A stretch of 64,000 bases of DNA from an uncultured Blautia sp. (GTDB lineage: Bacteria; Bacillota; Clostridia; Lachnospirales; Lachnospiraceae), in the NCBI RefSeq assembly GCF_947654165.1, contig NZ_CANTKB010000019.1, positions 1 through 64,000 of the forward strand, written 5' to 3'. The notes beneath the pieces were generated by a model, which saw only the letters and a program-made list of their open reading frames with translations, did no database searches and was not told the DNA's origin. A program made the position numbers and the translations under genes. Positions 27,329-35,898 of the stretch are shown here, in pieces (position 1 is the stretch's first letter; the number at the start of each line of letters is the position of its first letter).

Positions 27329-27359
27329 GAAGACAGTGAATTTGGCTGTCTTCTTTTTT
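27329..27359 (+). terminator. Hairpin terminator
   Basis: GAAGACAG pairs with CTGTCTTC and is followed by six T. No plus-strand gene directly upstream is evident, so it may end an untranslated or decayed transcript. Confidence 0.65.
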
Positions 27360-27417
27360 GATTTATGGTATACTGAAATTATGTACTTGTATAAAATAAA
27401 ATAGAGAAGGATTTCGT

Positions 27418-27523
27418 ATGAGTAAAATTAAAACCATGTGTGGAAATCATGGAATCAGTGCATGTTACGACAGCGTATATTGCCAAAGGGAATGAAGTCT
27501 GTGCACTGCGTTATAAAAAGTGA
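27418..27523 (+). pseudogene. Possible gene remnant
   Basis: An ATG at 27418 starts a frame that shifts; in the next frame ATG 27449 opens 24 codons (MESVHVTTAYIAKGNEVCAL...) ending in TGA at 27521. The piece looks like the C-terminal end of a larger protein, with a promoter-like TATACT before it at about 27370. I infer the tail of a deleted gene; the family is not identified. Confidence 0.3.
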
Positions 27524-27556
27524 GAATAAATCAATCAGGATTATGGAGGAAATGTC

Positions 27557-28717
27557 ATGGAATTACAGCAGAAGAAGTGTGAACTGGAGGGAAGAGGATG
27601 CGGCGGGTGTGACCTGCTGTCTCTTCCATATGAGAAACAGCTTCAGAAAAAGCAGAAAGAATTAAAAGCACTTCTGGGAAAATACAGAAAGCTACAGCCT
27701 ATATTGGGAATGGAAGAACCATGGCATTATAGAAATAAAGTCATTTCCACGTTTACCTATCATCAGAAGAGGCTGGACAGTGGTATCTATATGCAGGGAA
27801 CACACAAGGTACTTCCTGTGCGAAACTGTCTTTTGCATCAGCCGGCTCTGGATGAGGCTGTGGAGGCGGTGCGAAAGGCAGCAAGAAGCCGTAAATATCA
27901 GCCATATGATGAGGATCGAAAGACTGGACTTTTAAGACATGTATTGGTGCGGCACAGTCTGCTGACAGATGAAGTCATGGTGGTATTGATAACAGCTTCC
28001 CCGATTCTTCCGGGGTCAAAAAACTTTGTGAACCGGGTGCGGGAACTATGCCCAAGGGTTGCGACTATTGTCCAGAATGTTAATCCCCGCTCAACCAGTG
28101 CGGTGCTTGGATATAAGGAAAAAATATTATATGGAAAAGGCTATATAGAGGATTCTCTGTGCGGCGTAAAATTCCAGATTTCTGCCTCCAGTTTTTATCA
28201 GATTAATCCGAAACAAACGGAAATTTTGTATCAGACTGCCATTCGTGCAGCACAGTTAGATGGAAGCCAGAGTGTTCTGGATGCTTACTGTGGTGTCGGA
28301 ACTATTGGATTGGTGGCAGCAGGACAGGCAAAAAGTGTGCTGGGAGTAGAAGTAAATAAAAGTGCAGTCAAATGTGCGGTGGAAAATGCCAGAAAAAATG
28401 GAATTACAAATGCCAGGTTTTTGTGTGCAGATGCCACAGAATATATGAAACAAATGGCAGAAAGAGGAGAACGTGTGGATGTGGTCTTCATGGATCCGCC
28501 AAGGGCAGGAAGTACACCGGAATTTTTGGAGGCTGTGTCCAAGATGAGTCCGGAGCGTATTGTATATATTTCCTGCGACCCAAAGACTCAGAAACGGGAT
28601 CTGGAGATTCTTGTGGAGAAAGGCTGGAAGGTGGACATGATACAGGGAGTAGATCTTTTTCCGCAGACAAAACATTTAGAAAGCATCGCAACTCTTTCCA
28701 GAAAATATAAATCATGA
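27557..28717 (+). CDS. Second RlmD-family rRNA methyltransferase, no TRAM domain
   Basis: 386 residues. It keeps the iron-sulfur cysteines (C-x6-C-x2-C in CELEGRGCGGC, plus RNCLLH), the SAM core (AYCGVGTIGLVA), MDPPRAGS and the catalytic Cys in YISCDPKTQKRD, but lacks the N-terminal TRAM domain of the paralogue at 25204. TRAM-less members include RlmC-like enzymes, so the two genes may modify different uridines. It starts at ATG 27557 behind GGAGG and is followed 31 bp later by the GntR-family gene. Confidence 0.85.
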   Translation: MELQQKKCELEGRGCGGCDLLSLPYEKQLQKKQKELKALLGKYRKLQPILGMEEPWHYRNKVISTFTYHQKRLDSGIYMQGTHKVLPVRNCLLHQPALDEAVEAVRKAARSRKYQPYDEDRKTGLLRHVLVRHSLLTDEVMVVLITASPILPGSKNFVNRVRELCPRVATIVQNVNPRSTSAVLGYKEKILYGKGYIEDSLCGVKFQISASSFYQINPKQTEILYQTAIRAAQLDGSQSVLDAYCGVGTIGLVAAGQAKSVLGVEVNKSAVKCAVENARKNGITNARFLCADATEYMKQMAERGERVDVVFMDPPRAGSTPEFLEAVSKMSPERIVYISCDPKTQKRDLEILVEKGWKVDMIQGVDLFPQTKHLESIATLSRKYKS

Positions 28718-28748
28718 TTTAAGTGAGAAAGTGGGGGAAACATAAACG

Positions 28749-29453
28749 ATGGCCTATAATTATGAAAAAGTACCTTCCAAGCTACTGGTACCACAAATTG
28801 AAGACCAATTAATGATGCACATTCATCAGAAACATATAAAAGCAGGGGACAAACTGCCAAGTGAATATAAACTGGCAGAACTTTTCGCAGTTGGGAGAAG
28901 TACCATACGAGAGGCAGTTAAAAGTCTGGTATCTAAAGGAATCCTGGAGGTGCGAAGAGGGGCGGGAACTTTTGTGAGAAGTACAGAGGTGCCCGTGGAT
29001 GACCCACTGGGCCTGGCACAATTTGAAGATAAATATAAACTCGCTATGGATCTTTTTGAAGTCCGTATTTTATTAGAACCTGAAGTTGCAGCGGCAGCCT
29101 GCAAAAATGCAACGGAAGAAGAAAAGCTGCATATTCAGCAGCTCTGTGATGAAGTGGAAGAATTGTATTTAAACGGAGAAAATCATATTCAGAAGGATAT
29201 GGAATTTCATGCCAGTATTGCAAAATATAGTGGAAATCGTGTGGTGGAGGTGTTAGTTCCTGTGATACATACTGCGGTAACCACATTTGCTAATCTGACG
29301 AACAGAAAACTCATGAATGAGACCATTGAGACACATCGTGAAGTCACAAATGCAATCCTTCGTGGGGATGCTATGGGAGCAAAATGTGCCATGATCATGC
29401 ATCTTACATACAACCGGCAGATGTTACTGAAGATGATGGAAGAAAGAACGTAA
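28749..29453 (+). CDS. GntR/FadR-family transcriptional regulator
   Basis: 234 residues. N-terminal winged helix (GDKLPSEYKLAELFAVGRST, IREAVKSLVSKGILEVRRGAGT) and a C-terminal FCD ligand-binding domain (about 90-230) with FHASIAKYSGNR and the late HREVTNAI providing likely metal-binding histidines. FCD regulators usually sense organic or sugar acids. It sits just before the GntP permease and IlvD/Edd dehydratase and is the obvious candidate for their control. Confidence 0.9.
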   Translation: MAYNYEKVPSKLLVPQIEDQLMMHIHQKHIKAGDKLPSEYKLAELFAVGRSTIREAVKSLVSKGILEVRRGAGTFVRSTEVPVDDPLGLAQFEDKYKLAMDLFEVRILLEPEVAAAACKNATEEEKLHIQQLCDEVEELYLNGENHIQKDMEFHASIAKYSGNRVVEVLVPVIHTAVTTFANLTNRKLMNETIETHREVTNAILRGDAMGAKCAMIMHLTYNRQMLLKMMEERT

Positions 29454-29507
29454 GACATCAGACAAGTTGTGCGGTATGCAGAATATAGAATTCAATAAAA
29501 TACACAA

Positions 29508-29546
29508 AATCCAGCTTTAAAACGGGAATAAAGCTGGATTTTTTTA
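29508..29546 (+). terminator. Terminator of the GntR gene
   Basis: AATCCAGCTTTA pairs with TAAAGCTGGATT, followed by seven T. It separates the regulator from the permease transcript. Confidence 0.88.
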
Positions 29547-29634
29547 TGTATTTTATAGAAAATAGAAGTAGAATGGAAACAACTTGTAATAGGATGCATA
29601 AATAGATATACTTAAATTACAGATACATCAGACG

Positions 29635-29652
29635 TCAGGTGTGGAAATAACA
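29635..29652. promoter_or_regulatory. Candidate operator before the permease gene
   Basis: ACATCAGACGTCAGGTGT is an imperfect palindrome centred on GACGTC (14 of 18 positions symmetric). Its left half ACATCAGAC also occurs at 29455-29463, straight after the regulator stop. It lies about 30 bp before the permease start. Assignment to the GntR protein is inference. Confidence 0.35.
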
Positions 29653-29680
29653 ACTATTCAGAATGTATGGAGGAGAAAGA

Positions 29681-31036
29681 ATGAGTGAAATGGTTACATT
29701 AGATCCTACCCGTCTTGTCATTGCGGCATTACTGGGATTAGCTCTTTTGTTGGTTTTAATAATTAAATTTAAGATTCATGCAATGCTTTCTATTTTGATT
29801 GGTGCGATCACTATTGGTCTGGTGGCAGGCATGCCGTTTACAGAAATTGTAGGGGCTGTAAATGATGGTATCAGTAATACGTTAAAAGGAATTGCACTGC
29901 TGGTCGGTTTAGGTTCCATGTTTGGTGCTATTTTGGAGGCATCAGGAGGAGCACAGACTCTGGCGGTAACCATGGTAAAGAAATTCGGGGATGAAAAAGC
30001 AGCATGGGCACTGGGACTCACCGGTCTTGTTGTTGCTATGCCGGTGTTTTTTGATGCTGGCTTGATTATCTTGATCCCGCTTGCGTTTTCTCTTGCAAAA
30101 AGAACAAAACGTTCTTCTTTGTTTTATGCAATTCCGCTTTTAGCTGGTCTGGCAGTAGGTCATGCATTTATTCCACCTACACCTGGTCCGGTTTTGGTAG
30201 CAACAATGTTAAATGTTGATCTTGGATGGGTTATCTTAGTTGGAATTGCCTGTGGTACAGTGGCTATGATCGTTGCAGGTCCTGTATGGGGTTCTGTATG
30301 TGGAAAGAAGTACTATGTACCGGTTCCGGAACATGTGGCAAATCAGGAAGATTTCGATGAATCAAAACTTCCTAAGTTCAGCACAATCGTGTGGATCATT
30401 ATGATCCCTCTGGTTTTGATCATCTTGAAATCTTTTGCAGGCGTTATCCCTGCAATGAAACCATTGGCACCAGTACTTACATTCTTGGGAGAGCCGTTTG
30501 TTGCCCTTTTGATTGCTACCATTGTAGCGATGTTTATTCTTGGTAAAAAACATGGTTATTCCTTAGAGGAATTAGAAAAAATCATGACAAAATCCCTGGA
30601 ACCAACAGGTTTGATCCTGTTAGTAACTGCCTGTGGCGGTGTTCTTCGTTATATGCTGCAGTACTCAGGGCTGGGAGATCTGATTGGAAACGCAGTAGCA
30701 TCTGTAAATATGCCGATCGTTCTGGTTGCATTCATTGTTGCAGCATTGGTAAGAATCTGTGTAGGTTCCGCAACAGTAGCTATGACAATGGCAGCAGGTA
30801 TTATTGCCGCAATGCCGGGAATCGCAGATCTGTCCCCATTATATCTTGCATGTACCGTTGCAGCAGTTGCCGGAGGTTCTACCGTATGTTCTCACTTTAA
30901 TGATTCTGGTTTCTGGCTTGTAAAATCTTTGGTTGGAATTGATGAGAAGACAAACTTAAAAACATGGACCATCATGGAAACTTTGGTTGGAGTGACTGGA
31001 TTTATTGTTGCTTTTATTATTTCATTTTTTGCGTAA
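29681..31036 (+). CDS. GntP-family gluconate/sugar-acid permease
   Basis: 451 residues, about twelve membrane segments. GntP features: GIALLVGLGSMFGAILEASGGAQ in the first half, MPVFFDAGLIILIPLAF, HAFIPPTPGPVLVA and SVNMPIVLVAFIVAA. The family imports gluconate and related hexonates or hydroxy acids by proton symport. The ATG at 29681 lies behind GGAGGA. It forms a unit with the dehydratase 40 bp downstream. Substrate not certain. Confidence 0.88.
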   Translation: MSEMVTLDPTRLVIAALLGLALLLVLIIKFKIHAMLSILIGAITIGLVAGMPFTEIVGAVNDGISNTLKGIALLVGLGSMFGAILEASGGAQTLAVTMVKKFGDEKAAWALGLTGLVVAMPVFFDAGLIILIPLAFSLAKRTKRSSLFYAIPLLAGLAVGHAFIPPTPGPVLVATMLNVDLGWVILVGIACGTVAMIVAGPVWGSVCGKKYYVPVPEHVANQEDFDESKLPKFSTIVWIIMIPLVLIILKSFAGVIPAMKPLAPVLTFLGEPFVALLIATIVAMFILGKKHGYSLEELEKIMTKSLEPTGLILLVTACGGVLRYMLQYSGLGDLIGNAVASVNMPIVLVAFIVAALVRICVGSATVAMTMAAGIIAAMPGIADLSPLYLACTVAAVAGGSTVCSHFNDSGFWLVKSLVGIDEKTNLKTWTIMETLVGVTGFIVAFIISFFA

Positions 31037-31076
31037 TCAGGATATCAAATTATTATTTTAACAGGAGGTTGTTCAT

Positions 31077-32861
31077 ATGCTTAGAAGTGAAGAAGTAAGA
31101 AAACTTGCCCCGGAAATGGATCCGCTCCGTATGGGAATGGGCTGGAAAGTATCAGACTTGTCAAAACCCCAGATTATGGTAGAAAGCTCTTATGGTGACA
31201 GCCATCCGGGATCTGCTCATCTGAATCAGTTTGTAGAAGAAGCAGTAAATGCTGTGGATGCCAATGGCGGAAAAGCAGCCAGATATTTTGCTACGGATAT
31301 GTGTGACGGTATCGCACAGGGACATGATGGAATCAACTATTCTCTTGCACACAGAGATGCCATTGTAAACCTTGTAGAAGCACAGGCAAATGCTACAGTA
31401 TTTGACGGAGGGGTGTTTATTGCAAGCTGCGATAAATCCATGCCGGCAATGCTGATGAGCATCGGGCGTCTCAAAGAAATGAGTGCCATCGTAGTATCCG
31501 GCGGTGTTATGGAAGCACATGAACTTCCGGAGAAGTATATTGTGAACGATCCTGCCTGTAAAATGAATGAATTGCTGACTTTGGAGCAGATTGGAAAGTT
31601 TGACGCATGGGAGAAGACAGGCGTTATCTCTAATGAACAGTTGGACTACTATAAGCAGCATGCATGTCCTGGATGCGGAGCATGTTCCTTTATGGGAACT
31701 GCCTCTACCATGCAGATCATGGCAGAGGCTCTCGGACTTATGCTGCCGGGTACCGCTCTGATGCCTTCTACAGCACCTGAGTTAAAAGAAGCTGCCTATC
31801 AGGCAGGAAAACAGGTCATGGAACTGGTTGCAAAAGGAGTGAAAGCTTCTGATATTGTAACAATGAAGAGTTTTGAAAATGCGATCATGGTTCACGCTGC
31901 CATTTCCGGTTCTACCAATGCAACTATGCATATTCCGGCGATCGCTCATGAGTTTGGATTTGAGATTGATGCGGATACCTTTGACCGTCTGCATAGAGGG
32001 GCGCATTATCTGCTGAATATTCGTCCTTCCGGGGACTGGCCGGCACAGTATTTTTATTATGCAGGCGGAGTACCGAGAGTAATGGAAGAGATTAAGAGTA
32101 TGCTTCATTTAGATGTCATGACCGTTACCGGAAAGACATTGGGAGAAAATCTGGAAGAACTGAAGAAAAACGGATTTTATGAGCATTGTGAAGAAATTCT
32201 CCGTGAGAAATCAAAACTGATCGGAAAAGAGATTGACCGGGAAGATATTATCCATTCCTTTGATAATGCAAAGGGAACCGACGGAAGCATTGCTATCCTG
32301 AAAGGAAACCTGGCACCGGAAGGCTGCGTCATTAAACATACGGCCTGCCCGAAAAATATGTTTCAGGCAGTGCTGCGTGCAAAACCTTATGACAGCGAAG
32401 AGGAATGCATTGCAGCAGTTCTTCATGGGGAAGTGAAACCGGGAGATGCCATTTTCATCCGTTACGAGGGACCGAGAGGAAGCGGAATGCCGGAGATGTT
32501 CTACACAGGAGAGGCAATCTGTGCGGATCCGGCACTGGCAAAAAGTGTGGCACTGATCACAGACGGACGTTTCTCAGGAGCATCCAGAGGCCCTGTGATC
32601 GGACATGTCTCACCAGAGGCAGCAGCAGGCGGACCTATTGCACTTGTGGAAGAAGAGGATCTCATTGAACTGGATGTGGAAAAACGCAGCATAGCCATTG
32701 TCGGTGTAAAAGGAGAAAAGAAGACACCGGAAGAGATGGAACAGATCCTTGCTGAAAGAAGAGCAAATTGGAAAGGTTTTGAAAGCAAATATAAGAGCGG
32801 GCTTTTGAAATTATATGCCCAGCATGCAGTAAGCTCTATGAAGGGTGCTTACATGGAATAA
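31077..32861 (+). CDS. IlvD/Edd-family dehydratase, probably for a sugar acid
   Basis: 594 residues. IlvD/Edd enzymes use an iron-sulfur cluster and Mg to dehydrate dihydroxy acids. Cluster cysteines are in TDMCDGIAQG, ASCDKSMPAML and CPGCGACSFMGTAST; the C-terminal ITDGRFSGASRGPVIGHVSPEA is the family block. The N-terminal PQIMVESSYGDSHPG replaces the usual IlvD sequence. The permease and FCD regulator suggest an aldonate rather than branched-chain synthesis. No KDG kinase or aldolase is beside it, so the pathway is incomplete here. Confidence 0.85.
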   Translation: MLRSEEVRKLAPEMDPLRMGMGWKVSDLSKPQIMVESSYGDSHPGSAHLNQFVEEAVNAVDANGGKAARYFATDMCDGIAQGHDGINYSLAHRDAIVNLVEAQANATVFDGGVFIASCDKSMPAMLMSIGRLKEMSAIVVSGGVMEAHELPEKYIVNDPACKMNELLTLEQIGKFDAWEKTGVISNEQLDYYKQHACPGCGACSFMGTASTMQIMAEALGLMLPGTALMPSTAPELKEAAYQAGKQVMELVAKGVKASDIVTMKSFENAIMVHAAISGSTNATMHIPAIAHEFGFEIDADTFDRLHRGAHYLLNIRPSGDWPAQYFYYAGGVPRVMEEIKSMLHLDVMTVTGKTLGENLEELKKNGFYEHCEEILREKSKLIGKEIDREDIIHSFDNAKGTDGSIAILKGNLAPEGCVIKHTACPKNMFQAVLRAKPYDSEEECIAAVLHGEVKPGDAIFIRYEGPRGSGMPEMFYTGEAICADPALAKSVALITDGRFSGASRGPVIGHVSPEAAAGGPIALVEEEDLIELDVEKRSIAIVGVKGEKKTPEEMEQILAERRANWKGFESKYKSGLLKLYAQHAVSSMKGAYME

Positions 32862-32875
32862 AATAAGAGAAAAGA

Positions 32876-32913
32876 AATCCGGGAGCAGAGAAAACCAGCT
32901 CCCGGATTTTTTT
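32876..32913 (+). terminator. Terminator of the sugar-acid operon
   Basis: AATCCGGGAGC pairs perfectly with GCTCCCGGATT, followed by seven T. Confidence 0.92.
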
Positions 32914-32923
32914 GAAAAAGTTA

Positions 32924-32973
32924 TTGACATATGTCAGAATAGCGTTATAATGATATTAAAGTGACATATGTCA
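32924..32973 (+). promoter_or_regulatory. Promoter with two identical palindromic operators
   Basis: TTGACA (32924-32929) and TATAAT (32946-32951) are 16 bp apart. The perfect palindrome TGACATATGTCA occurs at 32925-32936, over the -35 box, and again at 32962-32973, just after the expected start of transcription; both are followed by GAA. Copies are 37 bp apart. This is classic repressor architecture for the DUF134/NifX/MinD operon. Confidence 0.8.
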
Positions 32974-32990
32974 GAAATGGAGGTGTAAAT

Positions 32991-33350
32991 ATGCCAAGGC
33001 CAACCAAATGCAGAAAAGTATGTAAACTTCCGGAAATCCTGGCATTTGCTCCGGTAGGATCTAATAGAGATGGAAGAACAGTGATTCTTACAGTAGATGA
33101 ATACGAAACCATTCGATTGATCGACCGGGAAGGCTTTTCCCAGGAAGAGTGCAGTGCATACATGCAGGTTGCACGTACCACGGTTCAGCAGATTTACACA
33201 AGTGCCAGAAGGAAACTGGCCATTGCCATTGTAGACGGGCTTCCCATCCGTATCGAGGGAGGAAATTATCAGCTCTGTGATGGCAAGGAAGGTTATTGCA
33301 GGTGCGGTGGTTGTAAGAAACATCGTATGCAAAGGGAGGAATGTAAATGA
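32991..33350 (+). CDS. DUF134-family putative DNA-binding regulator
   Basis: 119 residues. It begins MPRPTKCRKV and contains a sigma-70 region-4-like helix-turn-helix (about 42-85; EGFSQEECSAYMQVARTTVQ), then a cysteine-rich tail with CRCGGCKKH. DUF134 proteins are predicted DNA-binding and often adjoin NifX-like genes in anaerobes. ATG 32991 is preceded by GGAGGT; the stop overlaps the next start (ATGA). It is the best candidate to bind the twin palindromes and regulate its own operon, perhaps through the cysteines; that is inference. Confidence 0.85.
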   Translation: MPRPTKCRKVCKLPEILAFAPVGSNRDGRTVILTVDEYETIRLIDREGFSQEECSAYMQVARTTVQQIYTSARRKLAIAIVDGLPIRIEGGNYQLCDGKEGYCRCGGCKKHRMQREECK

Positions 33351-33703
33351 AAGTAATAATTCCATTAGATGAAGACCAGAAGATGATCTGTCCTATGTTT
33401 GGCAGGGCACCTTATTTTGGCATCTTCGATACAGAGCAGGAGACATCAGAAATCAAAGAAAATCCGGCAGCCAATGCACAGGGAGGTGCAGGACTGGAAG
33501 CAGCACAGTTTGTTCTGGACTGTCATGCCGATGTGCTGATCACACCAAGATGTGGAAAAAACTCAGCGGAAGTCTTGCAGGAAGCAGAAATAAAAATTTA
33601 TAAATCAGAGGGCTCTGATTCCAGAGAAAATCTCAAGGCATTTCAGAGCGGGAAGTTGGCAGTGCTGGATCATTTTCATGGAGGCTATCAGGGAATACGA
33701 TGA
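33347..33703 (+). CDS. NifX/NifB-type dinitrogenase iron-molybdenum cofactor domain protein
   Basis: 118 residues, one NifX-like ribonuclease-H-type fold: KVIIPLDEDQKMICPMFGRA, FGIFDTE, LITPRCGKNSAEVL. Members bind metal clusters; the orange protein of Desulfovibrio carries a Mo-Cu cluster in this fold. No nitrogenase genes are near, so nitrogen fixation is not implied. Both ends overlap neighbouring genes by four bases, giving a tightly coupled operon. Confidence 0.85.
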   Translation: MKVIIPLDEDQKMICPMFGRAPYFGIFDTEQETSEIKENPAANAQGGAGLEAAQFVLDCHADVLITPRCGKNSAEVLQEAEIKIYKSEGSDSRENLKAFQSGKLAVLDHFHGGYQGIR

Positions 33704-34536
33704 AAATAGCAGTTCTAAGTGGAAAAGGCGGGGCTGGGAAAACATTTACTGCGGTAAATCTGGCGGCAGCGGCAGAGAAAGCAGTTTATATTGATTGTGA
33801 TGTGGAAGAGCCAAACGGACGTCTCTTTTTTCAACCACAGGGGATACAAAAAGAAGAAGTTACCACAAAACTTCCGGAGTTTGACCCAACAAAATGTAAT
33901 GGTTGTAAGGCGTGTGTAGAATTTTGTAAGTTTCATGCCCTGATTTATATTAAAGAGAAGCCGAAGGTGTTTCAGGAGGTATGCCATGCCTGCGGCGGGT
34001 GCTCTCTGGTGTGTCCAAATCAGGCAGTCAGTGAGAAAGAACGTCCGGTGGGAATGCTGGAAACGGGCTGTCACGGGGAGGTTCGGGTGATCACAGGTAT
34101 TTTGAACCTGGGGGAAGCCTCCGCAGTTCCGGTGATAAAAAAAGCCTTGCAGAAGGGGGGTTCCGAGGAGAAGGACATCATCATTGATTGTCCTCCGGGA
34201 AGTGCCTGTTCCGTGATGGAAAGCATAGAAGATGCAGATTACTGTCTGCTGGTAGCAGAGCCTACAGCCTTTGGATTCCATAATTTCTGTATGGTTCATG
34301 AATTAGCCGGAGTGTTAGGAAAACCATGCGGTGTTGTGATCAATAAATATGAAGAAGTTTATGAGCCTCTGGAGGACTATTGCAGAGAATATGAACTTCC
34401 GGTGCTTCTTAGGATTCCCTATGAAGAAGAAATTGCTTCTGCTGTCTCAAAAGGAAAGATTCTCTCAGAACAATCACCGGAATATAAAGAAAGATTCCAG
34501 GCATTGTTAAGCCGCATAGGAGGTGAGAATCTATGA
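33700..34536 (+). CDS. MinD/Mrp-like ATPase with two 4Fe-4S sites (first)
   Basis: 278 residues. Deviant Walker A LSGKGGAGKTF at the N-terminus and IIDCPPGSAC (Walker B) define a ParA/MinD ATPase. Inserted at about 60-110 is a ferredoxin-like pair of clusters, CNGCKACVEFCKFHA and CHACGGCSLVCPN. Paired ATPases of this kind accompany orange-protein genes in anaerobes and may load metal clusters. It overlaps both neighbours. Confidence 0.88.
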   Translation: MKIAVLSGKGGAGKTFTAVNLAAAAEKAVYIDCDVEEPNGRLFFQPQGIQKEEVTTKLPEFDPTKCNGCKACVEFCKFHALIYIKEKPKVFQEVCHACGGCSLVCPNQAVSEKERPVGMLETGCHGEVRVITGILNLGEASAVPVIKKALQKGGSEEKDIIIDCPPGSACSVMESIEDADYCLLVAEPTAFGFHNFCMVHELAGVLGKPCGVVINKYEEVYEPLEDYCREYELPVLLRIPYEEEIASAVSKGKILSEQSPEYKERFQALLSRIGGENL

Positions 34537-35396
34537 AGCGTTTATTAGTTCTCAGCGGAAAAGGCGGAACAGGAAAAACAACCGTTTCTTCCTCGTTCAT
34601 TGATTTTTCACAGGCAAAGGCTATTGCGGATTGTGATGTGGATGCACCAAATCTGCATTTGATCACAAAAGTAGATACAGAGCCGGAATATTCGGATTTT
34701 ATAGGTGCCAAAAAAGCATACATAGATCCCCGGAAGTGCATTGGCTGCGGTAAATGTCAGGAAACCTGCCGATTTCAGGCAATTCAGAAAAAAGAGACGG
34801 TTTGCGAAGTGACAGATTATGCGTGCGAGGGCTGCGGTGTCTGTGAATACGTATGTCCCGCAGATGCTGTTAGCATGAAAGAAGATGTGGCAGGCAGGAT
34901 GGCCTTGTATCGTGGTGAAAGAGTGTTTTCCACGGCGTCCCTGAAAATGGGACGTGGGAATTCAGGAAAACTGGTAACATCTGTAAAACTGGCTATGTTA
35001 AAAGCAGCACCAGATACAGAACTAGCGATTATAGATGGTTCACCTGGAATCGGCTGTCCGGTGATTGCATCCATGAGTGGAATGGATTTGATTTTAATCG
35101 TTGCAGAACCGTCGGTTTCCGGAATCAGTGATCTGGAACGTCTGGTTGATACGGCAGAATCTTTTCAGATACCGATTGCGGTATGTGCTAATAAGTGGAA
35201 TACCAATCCAGATAAAACAAAAGAAATTCAGGAATATTGTGTGAAAAGGGGGATATCCTTTGTGGGGAAAATCCCTTATGATAAAGCGGTTCCGGCTGCT
35301 GTAAATGCCGGAAAAAGTGTTGCTCTGCTGGATTGTCAGGCACGGACTGCATTATTGCAGATTTATGAAGCTGTTAGAAATAAATTAAATATATAA
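34533..35396 (+). CDS. MinD/Mrp-like ATPase with two 4Fe-4S sites (second)
   Basis: 287 residues. Walker A LSGKGGTGKTTVSSSF, Walker B-like IIDGSPGIGCPV, and two ferredoxin motifs, CIGCGKCQETCRFQA and CEGCGVCEYVCPADA. It is a paralogue of the preceding gene with four bases of overlap; the two probably form a heterodimer, as suggested for the Desulfovibrio orange-protein ATPases. Confidence 0.88.
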   Translation: MKRLLVLSGKGGTGKTTVSSSFIDFSQAKAIADCDVDAPNLHLITKVDTEPEYSDFIGAKKAYIDPRKCIGCGKCQETCRFQAIQKKETVCEVTDYACEGCGVCEYVCPADAVSMKEDVAGRMALYRGERVFSTASLKMGRGNSGKLVTSVKLAMLKAAPDTELAIIDGSPGIGCPVIASMSGMDLILIVAEPSVSGISDLERLVDTAESFQIPIAVCANKWNTNPDKTKEIQEYCVKRGISFVGKIPYDKAVPAAVNAGKSVALLDCQARTALLQIYEAVRNKLNI

Positions 35397-35416
35397 ATGA
35401 AAAGGAGATTACTATT

Positions 35417-35776
35417 ATGAAGATTGTTGTTGCTGCTATGGGAAAAGAAGTTGCTGGTCATTTTGGTCATTGTGAGAATTTTATTTTCTTTGATACAGAA
35501 GGAGATAAGATCGTTGCAGAAAACAGTGTTCCAAATCCTGGACATCGTCCTGGATTTTTGCCGAATTTCCTGGCTGACCACGGTGCAGAAGTGATCATTT
35601 CCGGTGGAATGGGCGGCGGAGCCGTAGATATTTTCAATGAGCGAGGCGTAGAAGTTGTTGTGGGTGCACAGGGAGATGCAAGAGAAAATGTAGAAGCTTA
35701 CTTAAAAGGAGAGCTGGTATCTACAGGTTCTATCTGCCATGAGCACGAACATGCACATGAGTGCGGAGAACACTAA
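35417..35776 (+). CDS. NifX-type protein with His/Cys-rich tail
   Basis: 119 residues. The NifX fold (KIVVAAMGKEVAGHFGHCEN, GGMGGGAVDIFNERGVEVV) is followed by a short metal-binding tail, CHEHEHAHECGEH. The tail distinguishes it from the first NifX-like protein of the operon and suggests metal capture or transfer. Last gene of the unit; a terminator follows. Confidence 0.88.
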   Translation: MKIVVAAMGKEVAGHFGHCENFIFFDTEGDKIVAENSVPNPGHRPGFLPNFLADHGAEVIISGGMGGGAVDIFNERGVEVVVGAQGDARENVEAYLKGELVSTGSICHEHEHAHECGEH

Positions 35777-35817
35777 ACAGAATGTTCTTGAAAAACTAGA
35801 CTAAAATAGTATATAAT

Positions 35818-35866
35818 AATGCTGATTATATTTCTACAGGATCGTAGTTTGTAATCAGCATTTTTT
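35818..35866 (+). terminator. Terminator of the NifX/MinD operon
   Basis: AATGCTGATTA pairs with TAATCAGCATT around a 23-base loop, followed by six T. Confidence 0.8.
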
Positions 35867-35898
35867 ATATAGAAAAACAGTGAAAAGGAGTATGTTTT

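Noticed and set aside
27438..27665. 75-codon frame overlapping the second RlmD gene
   Set aside because: It has no ribosome site and runs into the start of the methyltransferase, which has both a site and a family match.
33347..35776. Nitrogen-fixation locus
   Set aside because: NifX-like folds and MinD ATPases occur, but no nifH, nifD, nifK, nifE or nifN; the set fits the orange-protein type instead.
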